From JAICIG01 sp035532215 (GTDB taxonomy: Bacteria; Planctomycetota; Planctomycetia; Pirellulales; JAICIG01), in the NCBI GenBank assembly GCA_035532215.1, contig DATKRK010000120.1, positions 1 through 42,376 on the forward strand: a DNA stretch of 42,376 nt, written 5' to 3'. Both the position numbers and the translations under genes were made by a program. Shown piece by piece: positions 25,305 through 34,459 of the stretch (positions are counted from its first letter, which is position 1; each line of letters begins with the position of its first letter). The notes under the pieces were generated by a model. It ran no database searches and was not told where the DNA came from. It saw only the letters and a list, made by a program, of their open reading frames with translations.

Positions 25305-27101
25305 TTATCGGCGCGGCAAGACGCCTCGCGGGGAAGCCGCGGGTTCGGGATCGGGCGCCGACAGGTCGGTCTGCGGCGGAACCGCGCTGAACGAGAACGG
25401 ATCGCTCGCGGGCGCCGCCTGGCCTTGCGGCGTGGCAGGCACGGCTTCCTCCATGATGACGGCCGTCGTTTTGAGCAGCTGCACGAATTGTGCAATCCGG
25501 GCTTGATCGTCGGACGCGGCGGTGACGACGAGCGTGTCGCCGTCGACCTTGGTTTCCACGTCTTCCTTGACGTGCTCTTTGATAAACGCCGCCAAGGCTG
25601 CAGCCCGGCCCGCTGGCAGCTTGTACTTGGCCCGGGTCAGCGTTTCTACGTCGGCGTCTACCATGTATCTCGATTCTCCGACTGCAACCTCGCCCTCGCC
25701 AACGAACACGGTATGCCGCTTTGCCACCAGCTTGCTGGCTGCCGGCCGGGAATGAATTGCGGTGGGATTGCCGGCAACGATCTTGTGTACGTGCTCCTCG
25801 GGTCGTTCCTCGCCGACCTTCGTCGAGCGCAACGCTCGCAGTTCGTTTGCCAAGGCAGCCAAGCGGACTTCGAGCCGTTTGATTTCCGCGTCGTTTGGCG
25901 CCTGGCCCTTGGTCCAGCCGGGCAATACGGCGATTCCCAATAGGCCAATCAGCGCCAGGCCGACCAGCGGCGCCCGGCAAGGCACGCGTTCACGCAGAAT
26001 CATGGTCAATCTCCTTTTGAACAAGTGTCGGGCGCTGGCGCCCATGCCGACGGCCGGCGCCGGCGCCGCCGTCCAGGAAATCATTTCGGAAACTTCGATC
26101 AGCGCCTGGGCATAAGCCCGGCGGCCGCCGGGCAACAGTGCCAAAACCCAGGCGTCGCAGGCCAACTCGGCCGTTTCGCGCAGTTGGCGCCGCACGTACC
26201 AGAACAACGGGTTCCACCACCAGCCGCAACTGGCCGCCAGTTCCAGCCAGCCGACCCAATGGTCGCGACGCCGCAAGTGGGCCAGTTCGTGGGCGATCAC
26301 CGCCCGCCGCGCATCCCCGTCGAACGGTTCGGCCAGCGACTTGGGCCAGACGAGTCGCACGCGTCCCCAGGCGAAGATCATCGGCGAGCAAGCCGCCGAC
26401 GTCAGCAACACCCGCGGCGTCGCAACGCCAAGTTGGGCGGCGAGTTCTTCAACGAGCGCCGTCAACGAGTCGGGCGCCGCTTCGGCGCCTCGCAGCAAAC
26501 GTTGCAAACGCGCCACCCGCACCGCCTGCAATACGCCCATCCACGCCGCGCCCAACGCCCAAATGCAAACCAGCGCAGAATGCACAACTGCATAGTTCCC
26601 CCTCCGTGCTGCGATTGGACCGGTCGCGGCGCTGCTCGCATGTTCTCGCGGCGAGAGATCCAAACCCTCTGCGTCGACCTCCTCGAGCAAGATCGGCGCC
26701 GATGCGTCCGTCGTTTCTTCAAGCTCGATCGCGAGCGCCTCTTCGGGCGCGCTGGCGGGTAATTCCCAGATTTCGACGACCGATTCTTCGTTCGCATCTT
26801 CCGAAGGTTCGATCACCGAACGTTCAACGATCGTCGTTTCCGCCCCTGGCAGTTGCGGATCGCTGGGCGATACCGCCTGCCGCGGCGCGTCGTCGAACGG
26901 CCCCGACAAGAGCCAAGCGGTCCACGGTTCGCCCTCGGGCAAGGAGTAAAACGTCACGGGCGGCGTGATGAGTTTGACGAGCACCACCAGCCACAAGGCA
27001 TGCCGCACGGCGGGCGACAGTCGGCCCATACGACCGGCCAATCCGGCCGCCAGAGCCAGCAAGCCGGCGAGCAGCGTGTTTTGAGCCAGCCACCAGAACA
27101 T
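25305..27101 (-). CDS. M56 (BlaR1-like) membrane metallopeptidase with unusual C-terminal domain
   Basis: The 598-aa product has N-terminal membrane segments (about 1-22 and 33-52), an acidic loop, two further hydrophobic segments near 172-192, and the zinc motif HELAH at 271-275 with the following WWNPLFWYVRRQL and ETAELACD segment. A membrane helix near 382-400 (LVGLALIGLLGIAVLPGW) exports a C-terminal domain of about 190 residues. That domain lacks penicillin-binding motifs (no SxxK, no KTG) and ends Pro-rich. BlaR1 proteins sense an external ligand and then trigger loss of the BlaI repressor; here the ligand is unlikely to be classic beta-lactam. It is 8 nt downstream of blaI. Confidence 0.9.
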   Translation of the reverse strand: MFWWLAQNTLLAGLLALAAGLAGRMGRLSPAVRHALWLVVLVKLITPPVTFYSLPEGEPWTAWLLSGPFDDAPRQAVSPSDPQLPGAETTIVERSVIEPSEDANEESVVEIWELPASAPEEALAIELEETTDASAPILLEEVDAEGLDLSPREHASSAATGPIAARRGNYAVVHSALVCIWALGAAWMGVLQAVRVARLQRLLRGAEAAPDSLTALVEELAAQLGVATPRVLLTSAACSPMIFAWGRVRLVWPKSLAEPFDGDARRAVIAHELAHLRRRDHWVGWLELAASCGWWWNPLFWYVRRQLRETAELACDAWVLALLPGGRRAYAQALIEVSEMISWTAAPAPAVGMGASARHLFKRRLTMILRERVPCRAPLVGLALIGLLGIAVLPGWTKGQAPNDAEIKRLEVRLAALANELRALRSTKVGEERPEEHVHKIVAGNPTAIHSRPAASKLVAKRHTVFVGEGEVAVGESRYMVDADVETLTRAKYKLPAGRAAALAAFIKEHVKEDVETKVDGDTLVVTAASDDQARIAQFVQLLKTTAVIMEEAVPATPQGQAAPASDPFSFSAVPPQTDLSAPDPEPAASPRGVLPRR

Positions 27102-27109
27102 CGCGGCGC

Positions 27110-27508
27110 CTACGGTTTGCGTTTACGCTTGGACGAAGGATTCGGCGATTTCACTTCCAACTCGTCGAGCAATTGCCGGAATCGCGCGATCTCTGCGGCG
27201 GTGAAACGGCCGCCTTGCACCAGGGCATGCACGAGCGGCGTGGCGGTTCCTTCGCACAGTTCGGCCGCCAGCGTATCGAGTCGCTCGGCCAGCAGCTTGT
27301 CGCGCGTCACCCGCGGGCGGAACACGTGGGCCATGCCGCTTTTATCGCTGGCCGCGTAGCCCTTGGCCTCGAGCCGCGCCAGCAGCGTCAGCACGGTCGT
27401 ATAGGCCCACCGCCGGCCGCGTTCGGCCAGCAGTTCGTTGATCTCGCGGACCGTGCCGGCGCCGCGATCCCAGAGGGCCTTCAAAACCTCCAGTTCGGTT
27501 TCGCTCAA
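27110..27508 (-). CDS. BlaI/MecI/CopY-family transcriptional repressor
   Basis: The 132-aa product has the BlaI winged helix (LSETELEVLKALWDRGAGTV, YTTVLTLLARLEAKGYAA) and a C-terminal dimerisation region. It would bind the two dyads upstream and repress itself and the M56 gene. The only start in frame is TTG at 27508, and it has no ribosome site. An ATG at 27528 encodes MPPRLTP and is one base out of frame at a CCCC run; adding one C would give the usual longer N-terminus. So either TTG is used or a one-base deletion has occurred. Confidence 0.85.
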   Translation of the reverse strand: MSETELEVLKALWDRGAGTVREINELLAERGRRWAYTTVLTLLARLEAKGYAASDKSGMAHVFRPRVTRDKLLAERLDTLAAELCEGTATPLVHALVQGGRFTAAEIARFRQLLDELEVKSPNPSSKRKRKP

Positions 27509-27552
27509 GGGGTCAGCCGCGGCGGCATGGCACGGAACTCGCGACGAGCAAT

Positions 27553-27605
27553 CTACTACAACTTGTCGGAGGTCGATCCTACTACAGTTTGTCGTAGGAC
27601 GTCAA
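27553..27605 (-). promoter_or_regulatory. BlaI-type promoter with two dyad operators
   Basis: On the minus strand TTGACG (27605-27600) and TAGGAT (27581-27576), spaced 18 nt, form a promoter. Operator 2 at 27578-27598 (CCTACTACA-GTT-TGTCGTAGG) lies over the promoter spacer. Operator 1 at 27553-27571 (CTACTACA-ACT-TGTCGGAG) lies over the expected start site, with centres 26 bp apart. Both match the TACTACA dyad bound by BlaI/MecI repressors, so the operon should be autoregulated. Confidence 0.8.
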
Positions 27606-27722
27606 GGGGAATCGCGCGAAGTCCGACTTGCCGTCTACTAGCCCAGCCAAGAGCGCAAGGGAATCGAGCCGAACGGATCGAGACGGGCCACGGATGAAAC
27701 CCAGCGCGGCCTTCGGCCGCAA

Positions 27723-27821
27723 CCAAAGTAGCAGGCACATTCCATGTGCCGTCGCCCGAAGCGGGTTGAAACCTCATCGCAGGGTCGGCGACGGCACACA
27801 GGAGTGTGCCTGCTACTTTGG
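27723..27821. repeat. Dispersed inverted-repeat element, copy 1
   Basis: CCAAAGTAGCAGGCACA on the left and TGTGCCTGCTACTTTGG on the right frame a 99-bp element; internal GTGCCGTCGCC and GGCGACGGCAC pair as well. The right arm (27787-27821) is identical to 30694-30728. It occupies the 450-nt spacer between blaI and the M16 gene. Confidence 0.8.
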
Positions 27822-27961
27822 CGCAAGCGTAGTTTGCGTCGGCGCGGCATGAAACCTTGGTGAGGCGCAAAGAAATCGAACGCTTATAGTACGGATCGAA
27901 CACGGATCTCGAAGGCATTCATCCGTGTTCGATCCGTGTTTCATCCGTGGCTCGATATTTC

Positions 27962-29200
27962 CTACTTCGGCGCGGGCAGCGTCTTGAGCGGGCCGATGGC
28001 GACGGTCGTCGAGACCGTAAGCGGATGTTTCTCGAGCACGGCGGCGATTTGTTCGAGCGTCACGGCATCGACGGCTTTCAGATCGTCTTTCACCGAGCGG
28101 TATTCGCGCCGATGCGTCCAGTTCGAGCCGAGGTTGAACAGCCGCCCGCGAGGGCGCTCGCTGGACAGCACGACGCGCGAATTGATCTTGTTCTTGGCCT
28201 GTTCCAGTTCGGCCGCCGCGACCCCTTCTCGTTCGACGCGACGATAGATGTCGAGCACGCGTTGGAAATTCTCGGCGGCGAATTCCGGGTCGCAACTCAG
28301 ATAGGTCATGTAGAGCCCGACGCCCTGGTAGTCGAAATGCCCGAGCGTGGCGTGCTCGGCCAACCCCGGGTCGATCAACTCCCAGTACAAGCGGCTGCCC
28401 GAGTCGTCTCCCAAAATCGTGGCCAGCAGCTTGGCCGCGAAGCGGTCTTCGTCGGTCGCCGAAGGACCGTTGGCCAATTGCAGGCCGTATTCTTGCGTGG
28501 CCGAATCCTTGAGCATGCACTCGAAACTCGAATGAGGCGCCGCCGGCTCAAGCGTGCGGCCGGCTTCGAACGGCGCCCAGGCGCCGCAATAGTCCTCGGC
28601 CGCCGCCACGAACTCGTCGAAATCGACCTTGCCCGTCGCCACCAGCGCGATATTTCGCGGGCTGTAGCGGCGCTGAAAATATTCGCGCATCGCTTCGACC
28701 GGCAGCTTTTCGATGCTCTGGACGGTGCCCAACACGCTGTGCCCGAGCGGGTGCCGGCCGAAGTGGACCGCCCGCGCGTGGTCGTCGGCGCCGAACGGCG
28801 GCTGGTCGGCGTACATCCGAATTTCTTCGACGATCACCTTTTTCTCGGTGTTGAAATCCTCCTCGCGCAGCGAAGGCCGCATCACGTCGGCCCACAGTTC
28901 CAAGGCCGGCCGCAGATATTCGGGCAGCACGGCGGCGTAATAGACGGTTTTTTCTTCGCTGGTGAACGCGTTGTAGTGAGCGCCCATCTCGTCGAATTCG
29001 CGATTCACGTCGTCGGCCGAGCGCGTGGGCGTGCCCTTGAACACCATGTGTTCGAGGAAATGGCTCACGCCCGCGATTTCGGCGGTCTCGTCGCGGGCGC
29101 CGGTTTTGACGAAGAATCCCAAGGCCGTCGAACGGGCTTCGTCGTTGCACTCGGCGACGACTTCCAGTCCGTTCGACAGCACGTGTTCACGAAACTCCAT
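27962..29200 (-). CDS. M16-family zinc peptidase, catalytic subunit
   Basis: The 412-aa product has the inverted zinc motif HFLEH (His47, Glu50, His51) and a VEEI segment at 124-127 that supplies the third ligand at the spacing expected for M16. It resembles processing-peptidase-like proteins (PqqL/YmxG/MPP type) of about 420 aa. There is no signal peptide, so it is probably cytosolic. The ATG at 29200 has GGAG 8 nt upstream and overlaps the preceding gene by 14 nt, so the two subunits are probably made together as a heterodimer. Substrate is unknown. Confidence 0.92.
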   Translation of the reverse strand: MEFREHVLSNGLEVVAECNDEARSTALGFFVKTGARDETAEIAGVSHFLEHMVFKGTPTRSADDVNREFDEMGAHYNAFTSEEKTVYYAAVLPEYLRPALELWADVMRPSLREEDFNTEKKVIVEEIRMYADQPPFGADDHARAVHFGRHPLGHSVLGTVQSIEKLPVEAMREYFQRRYSPRNIALVATGKVDFDEFVAAAEDYCGAWAPFEAGRTLEPAAPHSSFECMLKDSATQEYGLQLANGPSATDEDRFAAKLLATILGDDSGSRLYWELIDPGLAEHATLGHFDYQGVGLYMTYLSCDPEFAAENFQRVLDIYRRVEREGVAAAELEQAKNKINSRVVLSSERPRGRLFNLGSNWTHRREYRSVKDDLKAVDAVTLEQIAAVLEKHPLTVSTTVAIGPLKTLPAPK

Positions 29201-30431
29201 GAGGCGTCTCCAGAGGCTTTTGTCCCAGCGTGACGATCGTGAAGTCGCTCGGCCGATGCGCGGCCAGGTAGGCGTTGATCGTCTGCGGAGTCAACGCGTC
29301 GACGATCGCGCCGACTTCATCGAGCGTCCGCACGCGGCCCAGGTAATACCAATCTCGCGCCAGCGAGCCGCTGCGGGCCGAACTCGATTCTTGCTGCATG
29401 ATCAGCCCGCTCTTGATCCGCGCCTTGAGCCGATCCAACTCGCCCGGCTCGATGCCATCGGAAAGCCGGATGATTTCGGCCAGCGTCACGTCGAGCGTTT
29501 CCTGGGCTCGTTCCGCGCTCGTGCCGGCGTAACAGAATACGCTGCCGCGGTCCAACAGCGTGCCGTGCGTGGCGTAAACCGTATAGCACAGCCCGCGTTT
29601 CTCGCGGACTTCGGTGAACAAGCGCGAGCTCATGCCGCCGCTCAATACGCCGATGGCCGCCGAGGCCTGGTAATAGTCGGGGTCGCGATACGCCACGCTG
29701 GGGTACGCGATGCCGATTTGCGTCTGGTTCGATTCGTGTTGCAGGTGATCACGTTTCGGGCCGTTCGGTCGCTCGACGAGCCGCGGCTCGGCCAGCGCCG
29801 GCCAATCGCCGAACAACCGGCCGACCTGATCTTTCACTGCCGGCCAATCGATGCGGCCGGCAACGCCCAGAATCGTGCCGTTGGGGCGGAACTGCGAGGC
29901 GAAATAGCTTTTGATTTCGTCGATCGTGATCGTTTCCAAGGCTTCGCGCTGGCCTTGGCTCGGGCGACCCCACGGATCGGGGAAATGCCGCCGCCGCAAT
30001 TCGAGCATCACCTTCTGGCCCGGTTCGTCTTCCACCGCCGCCAGTTCCTGCAACGCCGTCAGCCGGCTCGGTTCCAACTGGTCGGCGGGCAGGTGCGGTC
30101 GGCGAAAGACGTCGGCGTAGATTTCCAGCGCCGGCAGTAAGTTCTTGGAAAGCGTGGCGCCGCGAAAGTTCAGATGCGCGTCGCCCACGCCTTCGCCGCG
30201 TTCGACGCCCAGATTGTCGAGATCGTTGACGAACTGGCGGTTGTCGCGCGGCCCGGCGCCTCGCAGCACCAACTCGCACGTCAACCCGGCTAACCCGCCG
30301 CGGTCGGATGGCTCGAACGCCGTTCCGGCCGGTACGCGGAACGTAAACGCCGCCGACTCGACCGACTGCATCGGCTCGGCCAGCAGCACCAGTCCGTTTT
30401 CGAACGTATGCGACAGGATCGTCTGCGTCAC
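29187..30431 (-). CDS. M16-family protein lacking the zinc motif (partner subunit)
   Basis: The 414-aa product has the M16 fold throughout (LSHTFENGLVLLAEPM, later RGLCYTVYATHGTL), but where HxxEH is expected it has GLAGLTCELVLRG, so it cannot bind zinc in the usual way. In two-subunit M16 enzymes such a partner provides substrate-binding residues to the catalytic subunit. The GTG at 30431 has GGGAG 5 nt upstream; an in-frame TTG at 30443 overlaps that site. It lies directly upstream of the catalytic gene. Confidence 0.9.
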   Translation of the reverse strand: MTQTILSHTFENGLVLLAEPMQSVESAAFTFRVPAGTAFEPSDRGGLAGLTCELVLRGAGPRDNRQFVNDLDNLGVERGEGVGDAHLNFRGATLSKNLLPALEIYADVFRRPHLPADQLEPSRLTALQELAAVEDEPGQKVMLELRRRHFPDPWGRPSQGQREALETITIDEIKSYFASQFRPNGTILGVAGRIDWPAVKDQVGRLFGDWPALAEPRLVERPNGPKRDHLQHESNQTQIGIAYPSVAYRDPDYYQASAAIGVLSGGMSSRLFTEVREKRGLCYTVYATHGTLLDRGSVFCYAGTSAERAQETLDVTLAEIIRLSDGIEPGELDRLKARIKSGLIMQQESSSARSGSLARDWYYLGRVRTLDEVGAIVDALTPQTINAYLAAHRPSDFTIVTLGQKPLETPHGVS

Positions 30432-30632
30432 AGGGTCTCCCAAACTGGGGAAAATCGCCGCGTGGGCGAGTTTTGCAACGGCCGGGCGCCGTTGCTTGCC
30501 GCGGCCCGCCTGAAACCTCCGTCTGCCGCATCGGGCTGGCGCCTCGCGGCGTCCATGTTCAGTATATGCCGGGCGAGAAGGCTAGAGCGTACTCATTTAT
30601 GGCAACAGACGCAACGGGCGGCGAGGCCGCAA

Positions 30633-30728
30633 CCAAAGTAGGAGGCATTCTCCGAATGCCGTAACCGGCCTGGGTTTATCGCGTTGCAATGCCGGCGACG
30701 GCACACAGGAGTGTGCCTGCTACTTTGG
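30633..30728. repeat. Dispersed inverted-repeat element, copy 2
   Basis: This is the same family as 27723-27821: the left end CCAAAGTAGGAGGCATTC and the right end TGTGCCTGCTACTTTGG are inverted, and the 35-nt right arm is identical to the other copy. The left arm and core have diverged. It lies in the 366-nt spacer between thiL and the M16 pair; no gene is seen there. Confidence 0.8.
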
Positions 30729-30797
30729 ACGGCTAAAACCCTCGGTCCTTAGCGCCGGCTGGTTGTTCGCCGCTCGCCAGAGCGGCGCGAGGCCGCC

Positions 30798-31715
30798 TCA
30801 ATGCACCCAGCCGCGCGGGGGCAGCGGCTTCCGCTGGCCCGCAGTTTCGGCCTGCCAAAGTCCCGGCTCGGCGATGAACTCGCCGAGGGCGGCGATCGGC
30901 GCGTCGAGAGGTTGATCGCCGAGCAGGCGCCGGGCTTCGTCGGGCGCCAACGCAAGAATCAACTCGAAATCTTCGCCGTCGCTCAAAGCGTGTTGCAAAG
31001 CGCTCACGCCGTCATTGCGCAACTCGGCCAACTCTTGCGCAGCGGCAGAAACCGGGACGGCGTCGAGCCGCAGCACCGCGCCGCAACGGCTAGCGTCTGC
31101 CAGGCGCGACGCGTCGAGCGACAAGCCGTCGCTGACGTCCATGCCGGCGTGCAACTCGTAGCGCTGGTTGAGCAGCAGCGCTTCGCGAACGCGGGGCTCG
31201 AAATCGAAATGCCGACCCAAAATGCTGCCGCCGAACGAGCCGGTGGCCAGCAGCCAGTCGCCCGGCCGGGCGCCGCTGCGCAAGAGCGGGCCGGGCTCGG
31301 CGACCTCTCCCAACAGCGTCACGCTGATTGCCAGCGGGCCGTTCCAGCAGTTGGTGTCGCCGCCGGCGATCGCTACGCCGTATTTTTCCGCCAACGGCAA
31401 CATGCCCAGGTACAACTCCTTCGCCAACGGCAAGGCGCCTTCGCGCGGCAGCGCCAGGGCCACGAACGCGGCCAGCGGCCGCCCGGCCATGGCCGCCATG
31501 TCGCTGAGGTTCACCGCCAGAGCCTTGCGGCCGATCCGCCGCGGATCGGTCTGGGCCAGGTGAAAGTCGACTTGCTCGGTGATCGCGTCGACGGTGACCA
31601 GGCATTCGCAGCGCTGGTTGAAGGCCACCAGCGCAGCGTCATCGCCTAGCCCCAAGCGCAGACAAGGGTGCGGCGGCAACTGCTCGCGCAGCCAGGCCAA
31701 GAATTCGGTTTCCAT
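30798..31715 (-). CDS. thiL: Thiamine-monophosphate kinase
   Basis: The 305-aa product has ThiL motifs: GLGDDAALV near 22-30, the VTVDAITEQVDFH segment, ALAVNLSDMAAMAG, AIAGGDTN and MDVSDGLSLDASRL. It phosphorylates thiamine monophosphate to thiamine diphosphate with ATP in the cytosol. No other thiamine genes are nearby. Start ATG at 31715 matches the family N-terminus. Confidence 0.94.
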   Translation of the reverse strand: METEFLAWLREQLPPHPCLRLGLGDDAALVAFNQRCECLVTVDAITEQVDFHLAQTDPRRIGRKALAVNLSDMAAMAGRPLAAFVALALPREGALPLAKELYLGMLPLAEKYGVAIAGGDTNCWNGPLAISVTLLGEVAEPGPLLRSGARPGDWLLATGSFGGSILGRHFDFEPRVREALLLNQRYELHAGMDVSDGLSLDASRLADASRCGAVLRLDAVPVSAAAQELAELRNDGVSALQHALSDGEDFELILALAPDEARRLLGDQPLDAPIAALGEFIAEPGLWQAETAGQRKPLPPRGWVH

Positions 31716-31784
31716 GCAGCTTGTCGATCGCCGAAGTCAATTGAACCAGCGCGCCAACGAGACCTTTTGAGACCTTGGCGCGTT

Positions 31785-31838
31785 GTGGGGCGGCCTTCCA
31801 GGCCGTCAACTCGCCGACGGCCTGGAAGGCCGCCCCAC
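31785..31838. repeat. Perfect 23-bp stem-loop
   Basis: GTGGGGCGGCCTTCCAGGCC... at 31785-31807 pairs perfectly with 31816-31838 around an 8-nt loop, between htrA and thiL. There is no T-run on either side. It may be a REP-like dispersed hairpin that also limits readthrough from htrA. Confidence 0.8.
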
Positions 31839-31939
31839 GAATGTCTCATTCTCAATCGGCCAAAGTATAAACAAGCCCGCCAGCGGGTTCGTCTTGTTGA
31901 GTTTTGCCCGAGCTGGCCGGCGATGTAAAGGGCCGTTCC

Positions 31940-33310
31940 TTAACGACGGCTGACGGAAACGTTGAGATAGCCGTAGAGCGTGCGAGGTTCGTTTTGCCGC
32001 AGGATGTAGAACTTCAGCGGGGCCAGGCTGGCGAAATCGGAACGATTCAGCACGTAGTTGACGTTTTCGACGGTGATGGTTTCCCAGATGTGCATGCCCA
32101 CCAGCGTGTCGCCGGCGCGAATGCCTTGCTTGGCGGCGGGGCTGTCGGGCCGCACGTCGACCACCGAGAGCCCGCCCCGGTACTGCGTGCGATGTCGCTG
32201 CAAGAACTGCTTCGAGGGAATGGCCTGCAACTCGAGTCCTAGCACGTCCCAAATCGGGTCGGCCGGCTCGGTTTCCGTTTTCGGCGCGGCGGCCAAGACC
32301 AGGTTTACGGTCACCGATTCGTTCTCGCGATCGACTTCGAGCGGCACTTCTTCCCCTTCGCGATGTCCCAACAAGGCCCGCTCCAGGTCGAGCGGCCGGG
32401 CGACCTGGAGGTCGTCGACCGCGCGGATCACGTCGCCGGGCCGCAGGCCGCTTTCGGCCGCCGGGCTGTTATCGTCCACGCTCTCCACGACAATGCCCTC
32501 GCCGGCGCCTTCGAGCGGTTTCGCGACGACGCCGTGCCAGGTCTGCTTGACTCGTCTCGTGCTGAGCAAGTCGGTTACGACGCCCAGAGCCTTATCGGTC
32601 GGAATCGCGAAGCCGATGCCCTGGGCGCCGGCGCGAACGGCCACGTTGATGCCGATCATTTCCCCATCGATGTTCAGCAGCGGCCCGCCCGAGTTGCCGG
32701 GATTGATGCTGGCGTCGGTCTGAATCAGGTCTTCGTAGCTTTGCGCGTCGCTGACTTGAACCGTGCGATGCAGGGCGCTGATGATGCCGCAGGTGACCGT
32801 GTGCTCGTAGCCAAAGGCGTTGCCCACTGCGACCACGGTTTCGCCGGGCATCAAGTCGTTCGAACTGCCGAGGTGGATGACGGGCAGCTTTTCGTGCGCG
32901 TCGATCTTGATGACCGCCAGGTCGGTCTTGGCGTCGTTGGAAATCAAATCGGCGACGTAGGTCTCGCGATCGGCGGTCGTCACCGTGATCTTCTTGACGC
33001 CTTCGACGACATGAAAATTCGTGACGATGTAGCCGCGCTCGTCGATGACGATGCCGGTGCCCATCCCGTTCACTCGGCGGCCGACCTCTCCCCCCTGGCT
33101 GCCGTGTCCGTCGGAACTGACGGTTTTTTCGCCGTGAATGTTGACGATCGCCGGCCGGGCTTGCTCGACGGCAACGACGATCGGCGTGCGGCGATGTTGG
33201 AGTTCGTCGGCGACCGCCGGCGGCGAAAGCCAACTCGCCCCCAGAATAGCGAATCCCGCGACGAAGGCATGACGCGAGCGCAGAATCAGGCGGGCGGTTC
33301 GAGTGCTCAT
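31940..33310 (-). CDS. HtrA/DegP-like serine protease with two PDZ domains
   Basis: The 456-aa product has a signal peptide (about 1-34, ending PAVADE), a trypsin-like domain with the catalytic triad His100 (TNFHVV), Asp130 (TDLAVIKI) and Ser207 (NPGNSGGP), and two PDZ domains (about 270-345 with SGLRPGDVIRAVDDLQV, and 385-450 with KQGIRAGDTLVGM). It degrades or refolds misfolded proteins in the periplasm. It is separate from thiL by a stem-loop and has no obvious partner. Confidence 0.93.
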   Translation of the reverse strand: MSTRTARLILRSRHAFVAGFAILGASWLSPPAVADELQHRRTPIVVAVEQARPAIVNIHGEKTVSSDGHGSQGGEVGRRVNGMGTGIVIDERGYIVTNFHVVEGVKKITVTTADRETYVADLISNDAKTDLAVIKIDAHEKLPVIHLGSSNDLMPGETVVAVGNAFGYEHTVTCGIISALHRTVQVSDAQSYEDLIQTDASINPGNSGGPLLNIDGEMIGINVAVRAGAQGIGFAIPTDKALGVVTDLLSTRRVKQTWHGVVAKPLEGAGEGIVVESVDDNSPAAESGLRPGDVIRAVDDLQVARPLDLERALLGHREGEEVPLEVDRENESVTVNLVLAAAPKTETEPADPIWDVLGLELQAIPSKQFLQRHRTQYRGGLSVVDVRPDSPAAKQGIRAGDTLVGMHIWETITVENVNYVLNRSDFASLAPLKFYILRQNEPRTLYGYLNVSVSRR

Positions 33311-33531
33311 GAAGTTCGTCGCCGAAGGTGAAACAAGCTCTGGCCGAACGCTCTGCCGCCTTGCCGACGATGGCTCGCGTCGATCCCATCAGCGGTAACA
33401 GTGCGGCTTGGGAGGAAGATCGGTCTGAGGCGCGAAGCGCCTTGAAATCGCGCTGCGAAGCCGGAAAACCTTGACTAGCCTTCCAAGGTTCGCGAAGACA
33501 GGCAGAATAGGCGATATGAAAACGGGAGTTT

Positions 33532-34065
33532 TCAGTAGATGCCAGGCAGTTCGGTCTGGACGCCGGGCCGGCGCTCAAGCGACTGTTGCGAATTCTCAAT
33601 TGCCTCGCGTAACGCGTGCATGCCGGCTTTTGCGCTTGTATTGCGCTGCTTGGTGAGAGCCGCGATTTCGTGAGACTGCCGGGCCTTGTCTTTCGAGCGG
33701 GCGATGGCCGCTCGGGCGTTCAAGAGCACGCGCAGCAATTCGGTCGCCGGGACAGGCTTGACTAAATAATCGGAAAAACCGGCCGATTTTACCCGCCGCC
33801 ATTGGGCGAGATCTTCGACGGCGGAGAGCGCCACCATCTGCAAGAATTCAAGCCCTTCTTCTCGCCGGAGACGCTCCGCCAAGCCCAAGCCCTCCGATTC
33901 CCGTTGCACCAGATCGATCAACATTAGGTCCGGCTTGGCGTCGAACGCCTTTTGCAGCGCCGACTCGGTAGCGTACACGGGATGTGCATGATGCCCCCAC
34001 CATTCGAAGAGCAAGGCGGCGCTATCGGCAGTGGCCTGATGGCCATCCACGACGATCACGCGCAT
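33532..34065 (-). CDS. Stand-alone response-regulator receiver protein
   Basis: The 177-aa product begins MRVIVVDGHQ and has one receiver domain with acidic Asp7, phosphoacceptor Asp51 (MLIDLVQ), Ser81 (ALSAV) and Lys103 (LVKPVP). A helical C-terminal tail of about 60 residues follows, without a DNA-binding domain. It probably relays phosphate or acts through protein contact. The ATG at 34065 has GGAG 6 nt upstream. No histidine kinase is nearby. The 394-nt gap to the divergent MOSC gene includes an AT-rich stretch (34250-34290) likely to hold promoters; I see no gene there. Confidence 0.87.
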   Translation of the reverse strand: MRVIVVDGHQATADSAALLFEWWGHHAHPVYATESALQKAFDAKPDLMLIDLVQRESEGLGLAERLRREEGLEFLQMVALSAVEDLAQWRRVKSAGFSDYLVKPVPATELLRVLLNARAAIARSKDKARQSHEIAALTKQRNTSAKAGMHALREAIENSQQSLERRPGVQTELPGIY

Positions 34066-34459
34066 GGGCTCTCCAATTAGCGATGATGGCATGCAGCACC
34101 CTCTATCAATTGGAGTAACCCTTTCGTGGCCATGAACCGGCTGCCGTCCCGTAGGCGCCCGGCAATTGGGGATTGAAAGTTGAGGCGACTTCGCCAATCG
34201 TTCTAACCCGACATCGCCGCTTTCGCAAGCATCTTTCTCGGGTAGGATTTAAGCAATTTTCTTATTTTATGACTTGACTGAAAATGCATCGGCGGCGCGG
34301 ACACTTCTTGGTTGTTCTTACTGAAAGGCGGTCGCGTCCTGCAAACTTGCCCAGTCAACTTTTATCGCTATAAGAGCATGCCGTCGCCATGCTGCTTGCT
34401 TTTCAACCATTCTGAGTCGATAAACAGCACTTGGCGCATCCCGACAGCCGCGGCGTCGA

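Noticed and set aside
27947..29233. 428-codon plus-strand frame opposite the M16 gene
   Set aside because: Antisense to a gene with intact HxxEH; no domain and no ribosome site.
31785..31838. Intrinsic terminator for htrA
   Set aside because: The stem is perfect, but no T-run follows on either strand, so it is listed as a repeat.
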